NCBI GenBank assembly: GCA_964569265.1
Contig: CAZMTO010000004.1
Coordinates: 1 to 64,000 of the forward strand
DNA length: 64,000 nt
Direction: 5' to 3'
DNA from: Avidehalobacter sp964569265
GTDB taxonomy: Bacteria; Bacillota; Dehalobacteriia; UBA4068; UBA4997
Made by a program: the position numbers and the translations under genes. Shown here piece after piece: positions 54,901-61,167 of the stretch. The notes below the pieces were generated by a model, which saw only the letters and a program-made list of their open reading frames with translations, made no database searches and was not told the origin of the DNA. How positions within the stretch are numbered: position 1 is the stretch's first letter; every line of letters begins with the position of its first letter.

Positions 54901-56104
54901 CGTGAATGTTCTTGCCGTCCACATAAAAGGTCAGCTCACCCTTTATGCTGTCGCTGTGGCCACCCTCCTTAAAAAGGTTTTCGTCTTTCGAACCAAGAAT
55001 GATCTTCTGATATTCGGTGTCGCCCTCGGTGCCGTTAGCCCAGGCGGGCACCCAGCTAACATCACTCATATCGCCCTGCCGCGGCGTGGGGATAACGGCA
55101 TATTCCTCCGGCAGAGAATCCAGTTCCGGGTCTGCGCCGTTGACTACGCTCAGTTCAGCCGTTGTGTTATCAATAACCTCAATGCCGTAAGTGCTGCCGT
55201 CCAGCGTATAAACGCCGCCAACTACCGCGTCAAAGGTCTGCACCTCCTGCCATGGGGTAAAGTCCACCTGACCGTAGATCTCGTCGTTAACATAAACGGT
55301 AACAAGTGTGGTGGTAGCCAAGTCACCGCTGCGGCGGAGCGTCAACTCCACGGCATCTTCATCGTCCGTCAGCTCCATACTGCCGTCGCAATCAAACGCC
55401 ACGGTAACGCCGGGCGCGGGTGCATCGTTATCCACAATGACAAACGCCTGCTGCGCGCTGTCTATAACCTCGCCGTCACCGTCCAGCACGGCCATAAAAA
55501 ATGTCTCCTCGTACTCTGGTTCGGCATCGTCAAGCACCTCTATGGTCAACTCCGCGGTACGCTCACCGGCAGCAAAGTTCACGATAAATTCCGCCGCCTT
55601 AGCGCCCAAATCATCCAACTGGGCAAACGCCGCTGCCGCGCTGACATCCTCAGCAGCCGCCAGCAGCTCATCATCTGTCAGCGCTTCCGTCACGGCCAGT
55701 TCAAACGCAAGGCCGCTGGTAAGCTTGCCATTGTCGCGAAACGCATCATAAACACTTGTTGCGCCGTCAAGCTTCTTCACGGCTTTTCCGTTATAGCTAA
55801 TGCGGTAGTCCACATCGTAGTTGCTGCTGTTATCATACACCACCACGCTAAACGCTTCCTCGTTTAGCGTGTCACCGCTGCGAGTGAGGGTAACAGGGTA
55901 AGACCCACCGCTCTCGTTAAGATAGCTGTCGGCGTTAATGGTCAGCCGGGTATCAGAATAAACAATGCTGCTCTTATCGTCTGCCACGTTGGCTGCATCG
56001 TCCCCGCGCCGATTATCCAGCTCATCCGCCAGCGCACTGGCAGACAATAACAGCGTAACCATCATACACAAAACAAGCAGCAGACTCAAAAACCTTTTTC
56101 TCAT
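48983..56104 (-). CDS. Giant SLH-anchored multidomain surface protein
   Basis: This secreted protein has about 2373 residues. The ATG at 56104 is 7 bases after AGGAGG; an upstream in-frame start at 56125 is less likely. A signal peptide (about 1-27) is followed by two Calx-beta-like repeats (about 45-220 and 230-300). A long central region has a carboxypeptidase-regulatory/Cna_B-like domain (about 865-950, NTTVTVRNGG through DENGHFTLKNF) and further beta-rich stretches, including an Asp-box-like SSDGGSSWTEQGF (about 1535) in a possible beta-propeller. A CARDB-type domain lies at about 1990-2100 (MAVSVTVTNRGLGEAKNVSV). Three SLH repeats (about 2190-2373; each with a CTRAQ motif) attach it to the cell wall. 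It begins 46 bp downstream of the alkyl-sulfatase gene, so the two are co-transcribed. It may be an adhesin or scaffold; no catalytic domain is evident. Confidence 0.88.
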   Translation of the reverse strand: MRKRFLSLLLVLCMMVTLLLSASALADELDNRRGDDAANVADDKSSIVYSDTRLTINADSYLNESGGSYPVTLTRSGDTLNEEAFSVVVYDNSSNYDVDYRISYNGKAVKKLDGATSVYDAFRDNGKLTSGLAFELAVTEALTDDELLAAAEDVSAAAAFAQLDDLGAKAAEFIVNFAAGERTAELTIEVLDDAEPEYEETFFMAVLDGDGEVIDSAQQAFVIVDNDAPAPGVTVAFDCDGSMELTDDEDAVELTLRRSGDLATTTLVTVYVNDEIYGQVDFTPWQEVQTFDAVVGGVYTLDGSTYGIEVIDNTTAELSVVNGADPELDSLPEEYAVIPTPRQGDMSDVSWVPAWANGTEGDTEYQKIILGSKDENLFKEGGHSDSIKGELTFYVDGKNIHEISTSGTGSGIPSGNRNMDSIDPIDLTGVESIETTVKLTGLDHEAEIKFGIEGHDWNTIKLDRDNDAESTVHTFVATVYDGDNNKLDYRQAGKHVYYSNVDPDGILNRGTNLFVPNALKLNLRVYRFRIEGKLQDMGGNNADLIYTNSKAGDEPVLPSINYGTDVQYLTINSKDYGEKKTVDICYSSERLYPAKLIGYKLMAKDGHCSDLISLGSGAEAEDTISFTFDADFLKKYEAEYCYREASDVRGEYWTFHVIPIYEKIKYSTLNFLSATAGDIEIVQGSEYMGDRWVFGAANTSAGSQLSGVWYQAKSWKAYSIPEQGITQTRPDAAKNEFALDIEYPIYTVQGVFSDNANRLNLEYDPNRTYKDRGTAEQLGELVSEEDYVVGDYIPLIAKSKNSLMYQVRWHVSGSNDYLHGDVFYYQLDGNPDHNTVYLEYVPTDAYSGTDGESYEETTYGNITGTLKQAQVEARSNGLTTFVSMANTTVTVRNGGQEFTATTDENGHFTLKNFRGIAGGTYSMAILYEDSIGYTIFTYQPNEEITIELPQFGIGVPYPELVAASVDGGSTDNVALVLTDNSKISASTRVFVPSGGYEITGVKYYFVDPKIAAGEGKNAPTTVIVDTTHDVAADNDSYEVWRATITDTSQLTSGMHMYVEIIYKKDLYQNGGSSFNTSLSSGLVNTGYAVTAATNAESFAASYNIPSTPNMQSTAFGGDISQITIPVLGKLDLSLTSKTGGFFVQRTDGENTILMCGSSYLASFGTGTVAEKLQQKRATDKALAAARDKDKGGSANPGVTALSGEPSEQSVLYRADTPSKWSFNPAYLFRFTFSPKDDGTGECYLSQFEMALGVDSNYIRNIPFSVYGVPFYVCLTFTNEAYFDVQAEFAKSKDLDANDISENLIIDSGSTATGDDTKVASFIAAPMMNMGVKGGVGHNNFLSLYLTASVNVPFIVEVYPNVIGAFNLTGNVGFGADLILFSASVNANIDVGTLGYNDEIKQKLSDLTTISPARTVGYALSADELDKMLDEITFAPMVRSTLRQAARSTSYDGVIASGVFKNTGIHLLKQKNGNILAFYLKDAKVEDTLNYLSVVYAKSSDGGSSWTEQGFVSDNTTEPRTSLQYDVNLFDLGDRTLVTWSEANFDEVLTNLGNVDINALTPAQIAKFMNAMDLKGCFFNTDGEPMGKAFTIAENSTVACGALDAVRNGDMVYVYYQRNIFPYDETAGTVTLEQLLSTDRTIAMSRANVNDTDNWITTTVRATKNGTEQEYRITDVEPFVHNGVMGEILELDRDGRLAVWDETNEVWEPSNEDRQLYLRTYTFDENGTPIASALMAITDPALCARSPQVVSNDDYLHLFWNQNGKVVYFTDFVATTNDSEAVQDCAYVIVDKNGNAVVNPTNKGRYVANDIAGDEHFHIGTNFTASMDDSGSVLLSWVATDTASAELTDEVYGVVLDTVTNAEAVSRAGLDDIIGSSAVYQLYAKGLPVVLTDSEEEKSLIGALDSVFVGRDSNESNFLLAFSKLDAVSRENATSADIKTAGSVYAPDLEITGIDVPAYPMPGSNMAVSVTVTNRGLGEAKNVSVSAAGVGNGAAGTIDSIMPGCSETIELTVEVPEKFHTTTTMTVKADNATENVEVRYGAHFIVKYMPEMSNLIGSSDYATVAQVCNAGNAAGIPTLNYAVSIFASDEPAREYSYTADEEVPAGEIAYLSYVLADTLVTCDSTGTLTLSVDVGEGELGAYQYIQGRMPKLKTLITKSDLRLDDDSQDSSDDYVEPSPSKPSGSSTAGSVTLKPAFTDIPAGSWYEEAVSWAVNNEITTGTGNGLFSPDLFCTRAQAVTFLWRASGSPAPRSMVNPFADVPANAWYRDAMLWAVEQGITKGTGDGTTFSPDLACTRAQIVAFIYRLEQAGGGGFTGMWAMQLPFTDTPDWAYEAIAWCYMKGIIDGTGNGLFSPNLSCTRAQIVTLLYRYSKI

Positions 56105-56149
56105 ATTTCTACCTCCTGCGCTCAAAATAGGGTGAACAGGTAATCTATG

Positions 56150-58204
56150 CTACGGCTCAACAATGTTAAAGCCGGAAAACTCCTCGCTCAACTGATTCAA
56201 ATTTTCAGCAAGCTGACGCAGCGGCTGTTCGTCTCCCTTAATCTGCGCAGCTTTAGCAAATCTGTCAAAGCTGCCGGCAATAAGATAAAGCAGAGCGTTC
56301 TTCGGGCAGGTAACGGATACATCTGTATCCGCAAGGGCGGCGTTTTCATACAGTAGCAGCACGCCGTTTTTAACCTGCACAGTATGTGTTTCTCCCACGT
56401 CGGGCAGGGTAAAGCAAGTGGTAAAGCTCTGTTCGGCAAGCGCCTGTTTATCCAGCAGAATACCCATATACTCAAAAAGCATTGTAGCGGTCATTTCCTG
56501 CTGCACATCACCGTTAGAAACAGCCTGCTGTGCGTTGGCCGACGCATTACCCTCCCGCAGCTCCAGCGCCGCAGTCAGATAAGCGTTGCGCCACGGGCCG
56601 GATTCTGACTGATAGCCCAACTGCTCCAGTGCATCAGCGCAGAGAAGCCGCGCAGCTTCGTTGGTCGGGTCGGCAAAAACGATGGTGTTGGTCACCTCGG
56701 CCACCCACCGGTATTCGCCCTTGTCAAAGTCAGCTTTTGCCATACGCAGCACCGCATCGGTGTCACCCAGATACTCCACCCACTTTTTCGCGCTGTCGGT
56801 AGGCGTCATAGGGTTCAGGTGAACAGGATTGGCATCGTACCAGCCCATATATTTTTGGTAAACAGCCTTAGAATTATGGGCCACAGTACCGTAATACTGG
56901 CGGGTGTACCAGTTCTTGGCCAGTGCATCGGGCAGCTCAATCATATTGGAAATCTCATCGGAGGTGTAGCCCTGGTTGATATAGGTAAGTGTCTGGTCAT
57001 TGATGAATTTGTACACCGCCGCCGTGTTCACCATATACTCGTTTACTGTTTTGTTACCCCAGTGAGGCCAGTTGTGCGACTGAAAGGTCAGCTCTGCCTT
57101 ATTGCCGTAGCGCGCCACGGCCTCGGTTATATAGCCTGCCCAGTCTGCACCGTCGCGCACTTGTGCGCCGCGCAGGGTATAAAGGTTATGCAGTGTGCCG
57201 GTGCAGTTTTCCGCCATCCACAGTGCCTTAAAACGGGGCAGCCATATGTTCATCTCGGCGGGAGCCTCGGTGCCGGGTGTAAGCTGAAATTCCAGCTTGA
57301 TACCGTCAATGGTCAGGGTCTCGCCGGTTTGGGTAATCTCGTAGGTGGGGGCAATATAGCTAACGGTACCTATAGACTGACCAATACCGATGCCCATGGC
57401 CAGCTTACCGGTGGTGCCTGCCTCCAGCAGCACGCCATACTGATAGTTAGCGCGGCGGCTCATCGCCTTGCCGGCATAAAGGTTTTCAGAAACCGCGTGC
57501 TCTGCAAAGCCCTCCGGCACGATGACGGGCACCTTGCCGCTGTTCAACTGCTGCACAATGGGCAAACTGCTGTCGGCAACGTCCTCGTTTTGCAAAACAC
57601 CCTTAATGCCGCCGTAATGGTCTACATGGGGGTGAGAAATGATAACAGCTTTTACCGGGCGTGTCCCCAGATTCTTCTCCACCAGTTGCATGGCAGCCCG
57701 GGTACATTCCACACTCATCAGCGGGTCAAACACGATCCAGCCTGTATCGCCCTCAATCAGGGTAAGATTTGCCATATCGTATCCCCGCACCTGATAGATA
57801 CCGTCCGTCACCTTAAACAGGCCATAGGCATGGTTATTGCGGGTGTTTTCCCAAAGGCTGGGGTTTACCGTATCGGGCGCCTGCTCGTAATCATCCAAAA
57901 AAGCATAAGCCGCCTGACTCCAAATAACATTACCTGCCGCATCCGTCAGCTCCAGCACATCGGGCGCGTCAATCAATCCTTTGGTGGCGTTTTCATATTC
58001 GCTGCTGTCGGCAAAGTCCAGCATAGCGTACAAAGCCGAGTTTATCTCCGCCGTATAGGCAGATGCCGACTTGGGCTCAGCGGTCAGGCCCAGCTCGTTG
58101 ATCAGGCTTTTGCTGTTATTACTGCTTTGTTGGTTAGTTCCGCTGCTGCACGCAGACAGAAAAAGCAGCATACACAAAAGCAGCGCTGCAACTTTCTTTT
58201 TCAC
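56150..58204 (-). CDS. Lipoprotein alkyl-sulfatase-like metallo-beta-lactamase-fold hydrolase
   Basis: This 684-residue exported enzyme starts at a GTG with AAGGAGG upstream. The lipobox LSAC places a lipidated cysteine at residue 19, so it is tethered outside the membrane. The MBL core has the zinc motif HPHVDH (His191, His193, Asp195, His196), LWMAENCTGTLHNLYTLRGA and FQSHNWPHWGN, matching SdsA1/YjcS/BDS1-type alkylsulfatases, which hydrolyse alkyl sulfate esters such as dodecyl sulfate. A dimerisation-type helical domain (about 385-530, including VHLNPMTPTD) and a C-terminal SCP2-like domain (about 555-684) complete the usual three-domain layout. It is the first gene of an operon with the giant surface protein and is preceded by a regulator-type direct repeat. 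The natural substrate in this host is unknown. Confidence 0.9.
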   Translation of the reverse strand: MKKKVAALLLCMLLFLSACSSGTNQQSSNNSKSLINELGLTAEPKSASAYTAEINSALYAMLDFADSSEYENATKGLIDAPDVLELTDAAGNVIWSQAAYAFLDDYEQAPDTVNPSLWENTRNNHAYGLFKVTDGIYQVRGYDMANLTLIEGDTGWIVFDPLMSVECTRAAMQLVEKNLGTRPVKAVIISHPHVDHYGGIKGVLQNEDVADSSLPIVQQLNSGKVPVIVPEGFAEHAVSENLYAGKAMSRRANYQYGVLLEAGTTGKLAMGIGIGQSIGTVSYIAPTYEITQTGETLTIDGIKLEFQLTPGTEAPAEMNIWLPRFKALWMAENCTGTLHNLYTLRGAQVRDGADWAGYITEAVARYGNKAELTFQSHNWPHWGNKTVNEYMVNTAAVYKFINDQTLTYINQGYTSDEISNMIELPDALAKNWYTRQYYGTVAHNSKAVYQKYMGWYDANPVHLNPMTPTDSAKKWVEYLGDTDAVLRMAKADFDKGEYRWVAEVTNTIVFADPTNEAARLLCADALEQLGYQSESGPWRNAYLTAALELREGNASANAQQAVSNGDVQQEMTATMLFEYMGILLDKQALAEQSFTTCFTLPDVGETHTVQVKNGVLLLYENAALADTDVSVTCPKNALLYLIAGSFDRFAKAAQIKGDEQPLRQLAENLNQLSEEFSGFNIVEP

Positions 58205-58281
58205 GGTGTATACCTCCTTGTAACGGATACAATTTGCAGGGCAGCCAATCCGCCTGCTTTATCATTTTAATCCTCGCCGGA

Positions 58282-58314
58282 AGTATACCACCAAAAGCGT
58301 AACAGGAGCGTAAC
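58282..58314 (-). promoter_or_regulatory. SARP-type operator and promoter of the sulfatase/surface-protein operon
   Basis: On the minus strand two GTTACGC repeats (58314-58308 and 58303-58297; 11 bp start to start) lie 9 bp upstream of a -10 TATACT (58287-58282) with a TGG extension. There is no good -35 hexamer, as expected for an activator-dependent promoter. The same arrangement precedes the sensor kinase gene. Confidence 0.75.
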
Positions 58315-58378
58315 ATCATCGGGTTTTTATCAAAAATTTTTGCAAAATCTTATAAACTTTTCTTTATTCCAGTGTTCT

Positions 58379-59182
58379 TTATTCCAGTGTTCTTCCGCGC
58401 AGCATCCAGTAAAGCTGAGCATTGCGTTCCTCTGCCCAGGAATATTCGCGCAGGTATTCGCCGTTATACTTGCGCGCCTCCTGTCTGTCCCCGGCAAGAA
58501 TGCGGTATAGGTCACAGTCCACCTGATCAGTCCTGAGAAAGCGGCGGTTGCCCTCAGAAGCCAGAATGTGCCCTGCACCTGCCTCCTCCAGCGTGGCAGC
58601 CAAACGTTTGTAGGTCATACGCAGCAGCGACTGTGTGCCGGCATCATTGTTCCTGTCCGGCCATAGATATGCTATCCCCTCGCCGGCTGTAAAACCGCGC
58701 TCACCGTGATCAATAAGCAACGCCATCAGCTCCCGTGCCTTGGCGCTTGAAATATGCAGCGGCGTGCCGCACACGGTAATAGACAATGTGGGAATGGTAC
58801 GGATAACCACCTGATGAGACGGCAGCGGCCGATAGACACACCTGGCCAGCGCTGTGCGGATATCAACGGCGGTATAGGGCTTAAGAAGATAACCGCTGGC
58901 ATCCACGTTCCATGCGTCCAGTGCATACTGGCTGTAGGCCGTAACAAACACAACGCGCAGATCAGGGTCGTGTTCCTTTAGCGCCCTTGCCAGCTCAATG
59001 CCGTGCAGCCCCGGCATCTCAATATCTAAAAAAGCCACGTCTACAGTGTTTTGCGCAGCAAAAGCAAGGGCATCCTCGCCGCGCTGAAAGGTATGCAGAG
59101 ATTTAATCTCCGAAAAATCCGCTGTGGTCAAGCGAAAATTGTCGATGGCAGGACGCTCATCGTCCACATAGATGACATTCAT
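58379..59182 (-). CDS. Response regulator with SARP-like DNA-binding output domain
   Basis: This 267-residue regulator has a CheY-like receiver (1-110; acidic DD at 7-8, phospho-acceptor Asp53 in FLDIEMPG, Thr81 and Lys101 in LLKPY). A winged-helix output of the OmpR/SARP type follows (about 125-205; SSAKARELMALLIDHGERGF, AYLWPDRNND, SLLRMTYKRLAATLEEAGA). The short C-terminal tail resembles the start of a bacterial transcriptional activator (BTAD) domain (KYNGEYLREYSWAEERNAQL). It is encoded with the sensor kinase (four-base overlap). Matching direct repeats in the two promoters of this segment are its likely binding sites. A 15-bp tandem duplication spans its stop codon. Confidence 0.9.
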   Translation of the reverse strand: MNVIYVDDERPAIDNFRLTTADFSEIKSLHTFQRGEDALAFAAQNTVDVAFLDIEMPGLHGIELARALKEHDPDLRVVFVTAYSQYALDAWNVDASGYLLKPYTAVDIRTALARCVYRPLPSHQVVIRTIPTLSITVCGTPLHISSAKARELMALLIDHGERGFTAGEGIAYLWPDRNNDAGTQSLLRMTYKRLAATLEEAGAGHILASEGNRRFLRTDQVDCDLYRILAGDRQEARKYNGEYLREYSWAEERNAQLYWMLRGRTLE

Positions 59183-60915
59183 ATTGTTTCCTCCTTGGGA
59201 ATACTGATGGTTACAACTGTTCCGCTCCCCGGCTCACTGGTAACCTCCAGCGTGCCGCGCACCAAATGCTCCAACCGAAAGCGGATGTTTTTCAGGCCAA
59301 TGGCGCCGCCTCTGTCCGGCTCGTTAGTGTTAAAGCCCACGCCGTCATCTTCCACCGTGATGGTAACAGTACTTTCTGTGGCGCGTGTGCGCAGGGTGAT
59401 GGTGCCGCCCTCCTCCTTAGAGCCAAGCCCGTGCTTTATGGCATTTTCTACCACCGGCTGCAAAATAAGCGGCGGCAGGCAAAAGCTCTCGACCTCTATA
59501 TCCGTTTCAAAGCGTATGCGGTCACCAAAGCGCACCTGCTCAAGAATCACATAATCTTCCAACCGCTCAAGCTCCGTGGTAAAGGGAATAGAGCGATCAT
59601 CCTCCATAATGTCGATATTGTTGCGCAAATACCGCGCAAAGCGTACCACCGTTTCATCCGCTTTCTCCGGATCATACTTGCACATACCGCTGATGGCATT
59701 GAGAATATTAAACACAAAGTGAGATCGTATCTGGCTCATCATAATGGTCACACGGCTCATAGCCAGTTGGTTTTCCTTTTCCTGTAGCATATGCTGCTGG
59801 CGAATATAGCCGGTAACAAGATGAACACCCTCGCTAAGGACGAAGATAAACATAGTAAAAAGCGTGGCGGGCAAACCACCGGCTCTGCCGCCGTAATAGT
59901 AGATACCAAGGTCGGTAAGTATGCCGATGCCCAGCAGCCAGATAAGATTGCCCTGAGGCCCCGCCCCTGCTCGCATCTGGGCAACAATGCTGTTAAACGC
60001 CAGCGTTACCGAACCGATGATGAGCATAACGTGAGTCAAAGTCAGAGTCTGGCGCAAATCTATCATTCCCGTCAACTGAAGCAGCAACTGCACAACGTCC
60101 AGCAGCGCAACAAATATGCACAGATGATCCAGTGCCAGATGAAACGCCTTCTGAGTCGGCCGTCGGACGGATTTTGTCAGCGGCAAAAGGCTTACCATCA
60201 GCATGGTCAGAGAAACGTAATAGATAAAGGTGTTGTGCCCTTCAAAAAGCAGGGGTGCAACGCGGGTTTGGGCAAAGTTCCACAGCCCCAGAGCAATTGA
60301 CAGTGTTGCCAGAGCAAACAACCCGTGGTCACCCACACGTCTGGTAGAAAAATAGATGGCAGCAGCCAGCAGCAGCAGACCCACCAGCACGTTTAAAAAG
60401 CTCAGCACAATCTCCGGCAGCGACCGCATAATCTGCGCGGCGCAAACAGCATACTTTGAACCAACATAAAACTCAATCGTCTGATCCTGATAGTTTTCAT
60501 AAACTGCCGTCAGCTCCACAAGCACCTCGCGGCCTGTGTCCTCGCGGTAAAGAGGAATCATCGCCCAGTTGCACCCCGGTGTTCTGATGATGGAAAGCTG
60601 CGGCGAAGCCTGCAACGAATAAACCTTCTCCCCATCCAGATAAACCGCTGCGTTCTGATGGCTGAAGAAGAAGGAAAGCGTTGCATCGTAGGCAACTTCG
60701 TCCAGAGAAAAGCGGAACTGACGCACAAGCCGCCCCTCGTCGTCCAACCTCTCATCACAGGTTACATTTTTAACCACCTGATAACCGGACACCTCCCGGG
60801 AGCCGGTGACCTCCAAATTGGGCACAAGCCACAAATACACCAGCAGCGCCGCCACCAAAAGAACAATGGCAGCAAATAGCGCCGCCTGAATTCTCGCAAA
60901 GCTGTTTTTTTGCAT
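59179..60915 (-). CDS. Membrane sensor histidine kinase (7TM-DISM / LytS-like His_kinase type)
   Basis: This 578-residue kinase has an N-terminal helix (about 10-31) and an extracytoplasmic domain of about 140 residues (about 35-180) with a jelly-roll-like 7TMR-DISM extracellular style. About seven transmembrane helices follow (about 185-365). A His_kinase-type dimerisation region has phospho-acceptor SQIRSHFVFNILNAI, and the HATPase domain has N-box PVVENAIKHGLG and G-box VEDDGVGFN plus GIGLKN-like AIGLKNIRFRLEHL. The stop overlaps the regulator start (ATGA). It is the first gene of a two-gene operon with an autoregulatory-looking operator. The ligand is unknown; an extracellular carbohydrate or lipid signal is plausible for this sensor class. 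Confidence 0.92.
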   Translation of the reverse strand: MQKNSFARIQAALFAAIVLLVAALLVYLWLVPNLEVTGSREVSGYQVVKNVTCDERLDDEGRLVRQFRFSLDEVAYDATLSFFFSHQNAAVYLDGEKVYSLQASPQLSIIRTPGCNWAMIPLYREDTGREVLVELTAVYENYQDQTIEFYVGSKYAVCAAQIMRSLPEIVLSFLNVLVGLLLLAAAIYFSTRRVGDHGLFALATLSIALGLWNFAQTRVAPLLFEGHNTFIYYVSLTMLMVSLLPLTKSVRRPTQKAFHLALDHLCIFVALLDVVQLLLQLTGMIDLRQTLTLTHVMLIIGSVTLAFNSIVAQMRAGAGPQGNLIWLLGIGILTDLGIYYYGGRAGGLPATLFTMFIFVLSEGVHLVTGYIRQQHMLQEKENQLAMSRVTIMMSQIRSHFVFNILNAISGMCKYDPEKADETVVRFARYLRNNIDIMEDDRSIPFTTELERLEDYVILEQVRFGDRIRFETDIEVESFCLPPLILQPVVENAIKHGLGSKEEGGTITLRTRATESTVTITVEDDGVGFNTNEPDRGGAIGLKNIRFRLEHLVRGTLEVTSEPGSGTVVTISIPKEETI

Positions 60916-60962
60916 ATCGTTACCTCTCTGTGCAGGATGAAAAACTTTATAATAATATTATT

Positions 60963-60995
60963 ATTATAGCACACTGCGCGTAACAAAAGCGTAAC
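60963..60995 (-). promoter_or_regulatory. SARP-type operator and promoter of the two-component operon
   Basis: On the minus strand two GTTACGC repeats (60995-60989 and 60984-60978; 11 bp start to start) stand 9 bp from the -10 TATAAT (60968-60963), which has a TGC extension. Geometry is identical to the operator at 58282-58314, indicating autoregulation. Confidence 0.75.
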
Positions 60996-61028
60996 TGCGC
61001 GCGTTGAGCGGTAAATTTTTGCAGCAGT

Positions 61029-61067
61029 AAAAAACACCGCCCACAGGTTTTATCCTGCAAGCGGTGT
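61029..61067 (-). terminator. Terminator downstream of pepF inside the inserted segment
   Basis: ACACCGC/GCGGTGT (61034-61040 and 61061-61067), with an inner CAGG/CCTG, is followed on the minus strand by a T run. It replaces the ancestral bidirectional terminator now 12 kb away. Confidence 0.85.
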
Positions 61068-61104
61068 GCGCTAAACTATCCCAAGGTTTGTATTCTGTTA
61101 AAAA

Positions 61105-61167
61105 GTTATTTTTATTGTATTTTACGGCAAAAGCCCAAACAGGCATTATCAGCCCAAAAGCTTTTCC
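61105..61167. repeat. 63-bp direct repeat, right copy (intact pepF 3' end)
   Basis: Matches 48854-48916 with a single mismatch. It covers the last codons and stop of pepF (stop at 61149-61151) and 44 bp beyond. Confidence 0.95.

Larger units (their letters stand above)
48854..61167. mobile_element. Putative integrated segment flanked by 63-bp direct repeats
   Basis: A segment of about 12.3 kb lies between two copies of the pepF 3' end in the same orientation. It contains four large genes on the minus strand (SLH surface protein, alkyl-sulfatase-like enzyme, response regulator, sensor kinase). The outside genes, HAD phosphatase and pepF, would be adjacent and convergent on the bidirectional terminator if the segment were removed. 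Site-specific integration at a gene 3' end that restores the gene is a well-known habit of tyrosine-recombinase elements, but no integrase, relaxase or transposase gene is present, so the element would be non-autonomous or decayed. The boundary repeats are seen; mobility is inferred. Confidence 0.6.

Noticed and set aside
56819..58270. 483-residue plus-strand ORF opposite the alkyl-sulfatase gene
   Set aside because: Antisense shadow; the minus strand encodes all catalytic motifs and a lipobox.
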